This document shows positions 5,570-6,961 of a stretch of 6,961 nucleotides of DNA, piece by piece. Position 1 is the first letter of the stretch. Each line of letters opens with the position of its first letter. Made by a program: the position numbers and the translations under genes. This DNA comes from an uncultured Collinsella sp. (lineage in GTDB: Bacteria > Actinomycetota > Coriobacteriia > Coriobacteriales > Coriobacteriaceae): contig URTD01000101.1 of assembly GCA_900550735.1 (NCBI GenBank), positions 1 to 6,961 on the forward strand. Direction: 5' to 3'. The notes beneath the pieces were generated by a model. The model did no database searches, was not told the DNA's origin, and saw only the letters and a list, made by a program, of their open reading frames with translations.

Positions 5570-5588
5570 ATAAACGTGAGGCCGCCGC

Positions 5589-6080
5589 GTGATGATCAGA
5601 AAAACCCTCGATACCGACATTCCCGCCGTCATGGCTATCTACGACGCTGCCCGCGCCTTTATGCGCGCGCATGGCAACGCCACGCAATGGCCCGAGGGCA
5701 CGCCTTCTGCCGAGCAGCTGGCTGCCGATATCGCCGCCGGTGGCAGCTATGTGTGCGAAGTCGACGGTCGCGTGGTAGCGACGTTTGCCTTTTTACCGGG
5801 CCCGGACGGGTGCTATGACGTAATTGAGGATGGTCAATGGCGCAGTGACACTCCGTACGCCGTGCTGCACCGTGTGGCGTCCGATGGCGCCGTACACGGT
5901 ATCGCGGCTGCGATGTTTGCCTTTGCCAAAGAGCGTGCCGATCACCTGCGTATCGACACGCATCAGGACAACCTGCCCATGCAGGGAGCCATTGCCAAGG
6001 CCGGGTTTAAGCGCACCGGTATCGTATATGTGTCGGACGGTACGCCGCGCGTCGCGTTTGATTGGCTGCGCGAGGCATAA
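5589..6080 (+). CDS. GNAT family N-acetyltransferase
   Basis: At 163 aa this is a typical single-domain GNAT, which moves an acetyl group from acetyl-CoA to an amine. The N-terminal strand and helix IRKTLDTDIPAVMAIYDAA (3-21) open the fold. SYVCEVDGRVVATFAF (53-68) forms strands 2 and 3. The segment HRVASDGAVHGIAAAMFAFA (94-113) stands where the pyrophosphate-binding motif A lies, with GAVHGIA in place of the usual Q/RxxGxG/A. LRIDTHQDNLPMQGAIAKAGF (120-140) is the classical motif B helix, followed by KRTGIVYV. Two adjacent starts exist: GTG at 5589, seven bases after GAGG (5578-5581), and ATG at 5592, ten bases after it; the product differs by one residue. Substrate unknown. It is monocistronic: a strong terminator follows 35 bp after the stop, and a divergent gene lies upstream. 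Confidence 0.9.
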   Translation: MMIRKTLDTDIPAVMAIYDAARAFMRAHGNATQWPEGTPSAEQLAADIAAGGSYVCEVDGRVVATFAFLPGPDGCYDVIEDGQWRSDTPYAVLHRVASDGAVHGIAAAMFAFAKERADHLRIDTHQDNLPMQGAIAKAGFKRTGIVYVSDGTPRVAFDWLREA

Positions 6081-6114
6081 AGGCCGAGTCACATACCAGC
6101 GTTTCACCGAAATG

Positions 6115-6141
6115 AAAATGGCCCCGAGTGGGGCCATTTTT
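6115..6141. terminator. Strong, probably bidirectional rho-independent terminator
   Basis: AAAATGGCCCC (6115-6125) pairs perfectly over 11 bp with GGGGCCATTTT (6130-6140) around the loop GAGT, and a T-run (6137-6141) follows. On the minus strand the stem ends in TTTT then CATTT, so it can also stop leftward transcripts such as the putative 6S RNA. It is nested in a larger imperfect dyad: GCGTTTCACC (6099-6108) and GGTAAAACGC (6142-6151), one mismatch. Confidence 0.93.
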
Positions 6142-6149
6142 GGTAAAAC

Positions 6150-6309
6150 GCGTTGTTGTGGGGCTCGCGTTGTTACTGCCCCAGATGAACCCGGGCAGAC
6201 AAAAGGGGAGGTGCCGGCTTTCGCAAGGCGCGAACCTACGAAAATCGCCGCGCGGCAACGCGGGGCGATGAGCTCGGTCGGGGGATAGGGCCCGCTTCGC
6301 CCGCCGGCC
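6150..6309 (-). ncRNA. ssrS: Putative 6S RNA (ssrS), boundaries approximate
   Basis: 6S RNA imitates an open promoter, binds the RNA polymerase holoenzyme and damps housekeeping transcription. The 240 bp between the GNAT terminator and the GTPase gene hold no supported open frame but much structure. Read on the minus strand, bases 6300-6274 contain AAGCGGGCC, a 3-nt step, CCCC, then a CCGA-type end. This closely matches the E. coli 6S 5' strand (AAGCGGGCC, AGU, CCCC, UGAGCCGA). A terminal hairpin follows (6244-6269), then a GCGA-tetraloop hairpin (6218-6227), a CTGCCC/GGGCAG hairpin (6176-6198) and a short closing stem GGGC..GCG with CGC..GCCC. The 3' hairpin then unpaired UAAC resembles the E. 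coli 3' half. An extended -10 lies just upstream and a bidirectional terminator downstream, giving a primary transcript of about 195 nt. A plus-strand leader RNA for the GTPase gene is the alternative. Confidence 0.62.
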
Positions 6310-6314
6310 CGTAA

Positions 6315-6342
6315 ATTGTATCATCCAGTGTGGAGCGTGAAC
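6315..6342 (-). promoter_or_regulatory. Extended -10 promoter for the putative 6S RNA
   Basis: Reading leftwards, TGATACAAT contains the -10 TACAAT (6320-6315) with a TG one base upstream, an extended -10. A TTCACG-like -35 (about 6341-6336) is 15 bp away, short but tolerable with an extended -10. Transcription would begin near 6308-6309, at the 5' edge of the structured RNA. Confidence 0.55.
6319..6324 (+). promoter_or_regulatory. Possible -10 of the TetM/EF-G-like gene
   Basis: TATCAT differs from TATAAT at one base and would start transcription near 6331, giving a leader of about 54 nt. The -35 17 bp upstream, TTCGCC (6296-6301), is weak. It overlaps the -10 of the divergent 6S-like promoter by two bases, so the two promoters should compete. 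Confidence 0.35.
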
Positions 6343-6384
6343 GCCCGTTGCCGCGTGCGATGGGCTTGTAATAAGAGGAGAGCC

Positions 6385-6961
6385 ATGTCGAAGCAAGCGG
6401 TCGTTGGAATCTTGGCGCATGTCGATGCCGGCAAGACCACGTTGGCCGAGGCCATTTTGTTCGACGCGGGTCGCATTCGCAAGCGCGGCCGCGTGGACGA
6501 TGGCGATTCGCATCTGGATACGAACGAGATTGAGCGCGAGCGCGGCATTACGATCTTCTCGTCGCAGGCTGTACTCGACCACGGCGATACCCACGTCATG
6601 TTTGTGGATGCGCCCGGCCACGTCGATTTTTCGGCCGAGGCGGAGCGCACATTGCGCGCGCTCGACTATGCGATTTTGGTTGTGGGTGCCAACGATGGCG
6701 TGCAAGGGCACACCGAAACCCTGTGGCGCCTGCTTGCGCGCTATGACATTCCGACGTTCATCTATATCAACAAAATCGATTTGGAGAATCCCGGCCGCGA
6801 TGTTTTGCTGGCACAGCTTGGGCAGCGTCTTTCCGAAGGCTGCCTGGATGCCAACGAACTGTTGGCGGGCGGTGCCGTTCAGGAGGACGCTGCTGCGTTG
6901 GACGAGGCGGCGCTCGAGGAGTTTCTTGAAGCGGGTGAGCTTTCCGTCGCAACGCTGTCGC
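6385..6961 (+). CDS. TetM/EF-G-like translation factor GTPase, 5' part
   Basis: The first 192 codons of a gene cut by the right edge. It is a translational GTPase of the EF-G/TetM superfamily, whose full-length members (about 640-700 aa) act on the ribosome. All G-domain motifs visible here are intact: G1 AHVDAGKTT (11-19), G2 RGIT (53-56), G3 DAPGH (75-79; most EF-G proteins have DTPGH) and G4 NKID (129-132). The stretch IRKRGRVDDGDSHLDTNEIE (31-50), then GVQGHTETLWRLLARYDIPTF, is characteristic of the TetM/TetO-like ribosomal protection group and its chromosomal relatives rather than of canonical EF-G. The start has GAGGAG (6375-6380) four bases before the ATG. The missing domains III-V are needed to separate a true tetracycline-protection protein from a housekeeping relative; the housekeeping option is more likely given the ordinary chromosomal setting. 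Confidence 0.9.
   Translation, partial: MSKQAVVGILAHVDAGKTTLAEAILFDAGRIRKRGRVDDGDSHLDTNEIERERGITIFSSQAVLDHGDTHVMFVDAPGHVDFSAEAERTLRALDYAILVVGANDGVQGHTETLWRLLARYDIPTFIYINKIDLENPGRDVLLAQLGQRLSEGCLDANELLAGGAVQEDAAALDEAALEEFLEAGELSVATLS

Noticed and set aside
6176..6384. Plus-strand riboswitch or tRNA-like leader for the GTPase gene
   Set aside because: Hairpins here include a GCAA tetraloop on the plus strand, but I recognise no riboswitch core or tRNA; the minus-strand 6S-like block, promoter and terminator explain the region better. It remains the main alternative.
6007..6711. A 234-codon minus-strand frame spanning the end of the GNAT gene and the start of the GTPase gene
   Set aside because: It runs through a strong terminator and a structured RNA region and is antisense to two recognisable proteins; it is a chance open frame in GC-rich DNA.
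6385..6961. Calling the last gene a tetracycline-resistance determinant
   Set aside because: Only the G domain is visible; chromosomal TetM-like GTPases without resistance function are common, and there is no mobile-element context.

Overview
The window looks like a piece of a high-GC Gram-positive chromosome, most probably a Coriobacteriia member such as Collinsella. This taxon is inferred from GC-rich codons, strong AAGGAG-type ribosome binding sites, the protein types and overall style; no database search was possible. The layout is ordinary chromosomal: short, often divergent or convergent single-gene units with small gaps. No phage, plasmid, IS transposase or CRISPR array is visible.

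Left part (1-2501). The first 22 codons of a DMT/EamA-type membrane transporter read leftwards off the window edge, divergent from a LysR-type regulator (225-1091). The 158-bp gap between them carries a dyad that is a candidate operator. A full MATE-family multidrug/cation antiporter (1119-2501, minus) converges on the regulator.

Middle part (2502-5169). A 23S rRNA guanine-N1 methyltransferase of the RlmA family (2680-3495) is bracketed by two REP-like palindromes of different sequence, followed by a strong rho-independent terminator. Then come a four-helix membrane protein of unknown function (minus), a 232-bp dyad-rich gap, a 47-aa single-helix small protein with an excellent ribosome binding site (4258-4401), and an RsmJ-like 16S rRNA methyltransferase (4465-5169).

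Right part (5170-6961). A small Cys/His-rich protein (minus) is divergent from a GNAT acetyltransferase (5589-6080), with an 8-bp perfect inverted repeat between them. After the GNAT gene comes a strong, probably bidirectional terminator. The gap 6142-6384 is best explained by a minus-strand structured RNA. A 27-nt block at its 5' end closely resembles the conserved 5' strand of E. coli 6S RNA, and it has its own extended -10 promoter. Its promoter overlaps a divergent -10 for the last gene, a TetM/EF-G-like translation GTPase cut off by the window end.

Functionally there is a loose translation/transcription theme (two rRNA methyltransferases, an EF-G-like GTPase, a probable 6S RNA) beside two transporters, but no single operon ties them together. 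I found no convincing undescribed multi-gene system. The items most worth checking are the putative 6S RNA with overlapping divergent promoters, the 27-bp-periodic palindrome upstream of rlmA, and the dyad-covered promoter between two uncharacterised small membrane proteins.
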